From CAYRVX01 sp964642165 (lineage in GTDB: Bacteria; Planctomycetota; Phycisphaerae; SM23-33), in contig CAZXOC010000186.1 of NCBI GenBank assembly GCA_964642165.1, positions 1-14,947 on the forward strand: 14,947 nucleotides of DNA. The letters are read 5' to 3'. How positions within the stretch are numbered: position 1 is the stretch's first letter; each line of letters starts with the position of its first letter. Positions 14,884 through 14,947 of this stretch are shown one piece after another. The notes under the pieces were generated by a model. The model was not told the origin of the DNA and made no database searches. It saw only the letters and a list, made by a program, of their open reading frames with translations. The translations under genes and the position numbers were made by a program.

Positions 14884-14901
14884 GCCGACGCGAGCGTCGG
14901 C
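14884..14901 (-). terminator. Hairpin downstream of the partial right-edge gene
   Basis: GCCGACG (14884-14890) and CGTCGGC (14895-14901) form a perfect 7-bp stem with a CGAG loop, 15 nt past the stop codon of the minus-strand gene that leaves the window. There is no T tract, so the terminator role is tentative. Confidence 0.35.
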
Positions 14902-14916
14902 GAGCGGCCGCCGGCG

Positions 14917-14947
14917 CTAGGACGCCGGCTCGACCGGCTCCCGGACG
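14917..14947 (-). CDS. C-terminal end of a gene running off the right edge
   Basis: On the minus strand the last bases read VREPVEPAS followed by TAG, with codons of the G/C-ending type used by the neighbours, and a hairpin lies just after the stop. Only nine codons are visible, so no family can be named and the call could be wrong. Confidence 0.3.
   Translation of the reverse strand, partial: VREPVEPAS

Noticed and set aside
1..14947. Search for tRNA genes, CRISPR arrays, insertion sequences and a defence island
   Set aside because: No cloverleaf, spaced repeats, transposase or nuclease/helicase cluster was seen; the only defence-like item is the DUF433/DUF5615 pair.

Overview
The window is very GC-rich chromosomal DNA with a strong G/C third-position bias, Shine-Dalgarno starts and mostly single-gene transcription units on both strands. 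The first gene carries the HEAT-like domain (motifs 'LWGALASADWNEA', 'LVRQLDASRYAARQKAFERL') that is widespread and multicopy in Planctomycetota. With secreted DUF5010-like and GH78 glycan-degrading genes and an outer-membrane beta-barrel, this points to a planctomycete or a close PVC relative. That assignment is inference. No rRNA, tRNA, CRISPR array, insertion sequence or phage module was seen.

Layout, left to right. 109-1137 (+) is a secreted HEAT/beta-sandwich protein, convergent with 1159-2214 (-), an outer-membrane beta-barrel. A divergent promoter region (2215-2487) leads into a two-gene sugar unit: a sugar phosphate isomerase/epimerase-like TIM barrel (2488-3351) and a GH78 alpha-L-rhamnosidase (3402-6134). 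An EamA/DMT permease (6187-7137) follows, with its own promoter and a possibly leaderless start. It converges on a secreted DUF5010-type glycosidase-like protein (7175-8272, -). Next is an orphan CpaF/TadA-type secretion ATPase (8438-9538, -), divergent from asparagine synthetase A (asnA, 9799-10836, +). A 397-bp gap with a promoter-like site, a 22-codon ORF and a hairpin precedes an uncharacterised 301-aa protein with an EEIQNDW motif (11234-12139). Then come a divergent aldo/keto-reductase-like TIM barrel (12285-13151) and a DUF433/DUF5615 toxin-antitoxin pair (13327-13948) whose toxin frame is broken by an apparent one-base deletion. A lipoprotein gene (14058-14705, -) and the last codons of a minus-strand gene close the window.

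How the genes fit together. The only clear functional group is carbohydrate use: the isomerase and rhamnosidase share a unit, and the DUF5010 protein and barrel could act on glycans outside the cytoplasm. AsnA supplies asparagine. The remaining genes look like independent accessory or housekeeping units. Most show recognisable sigma70-type promoters (TTGNNN, 16-17 bp, TANNAT-like), which stand out because the -10 boxes are rare AT-rich islands. The least explained items are the two uncharacterised proteins at 11234-13151 and the leader region before the first of them.
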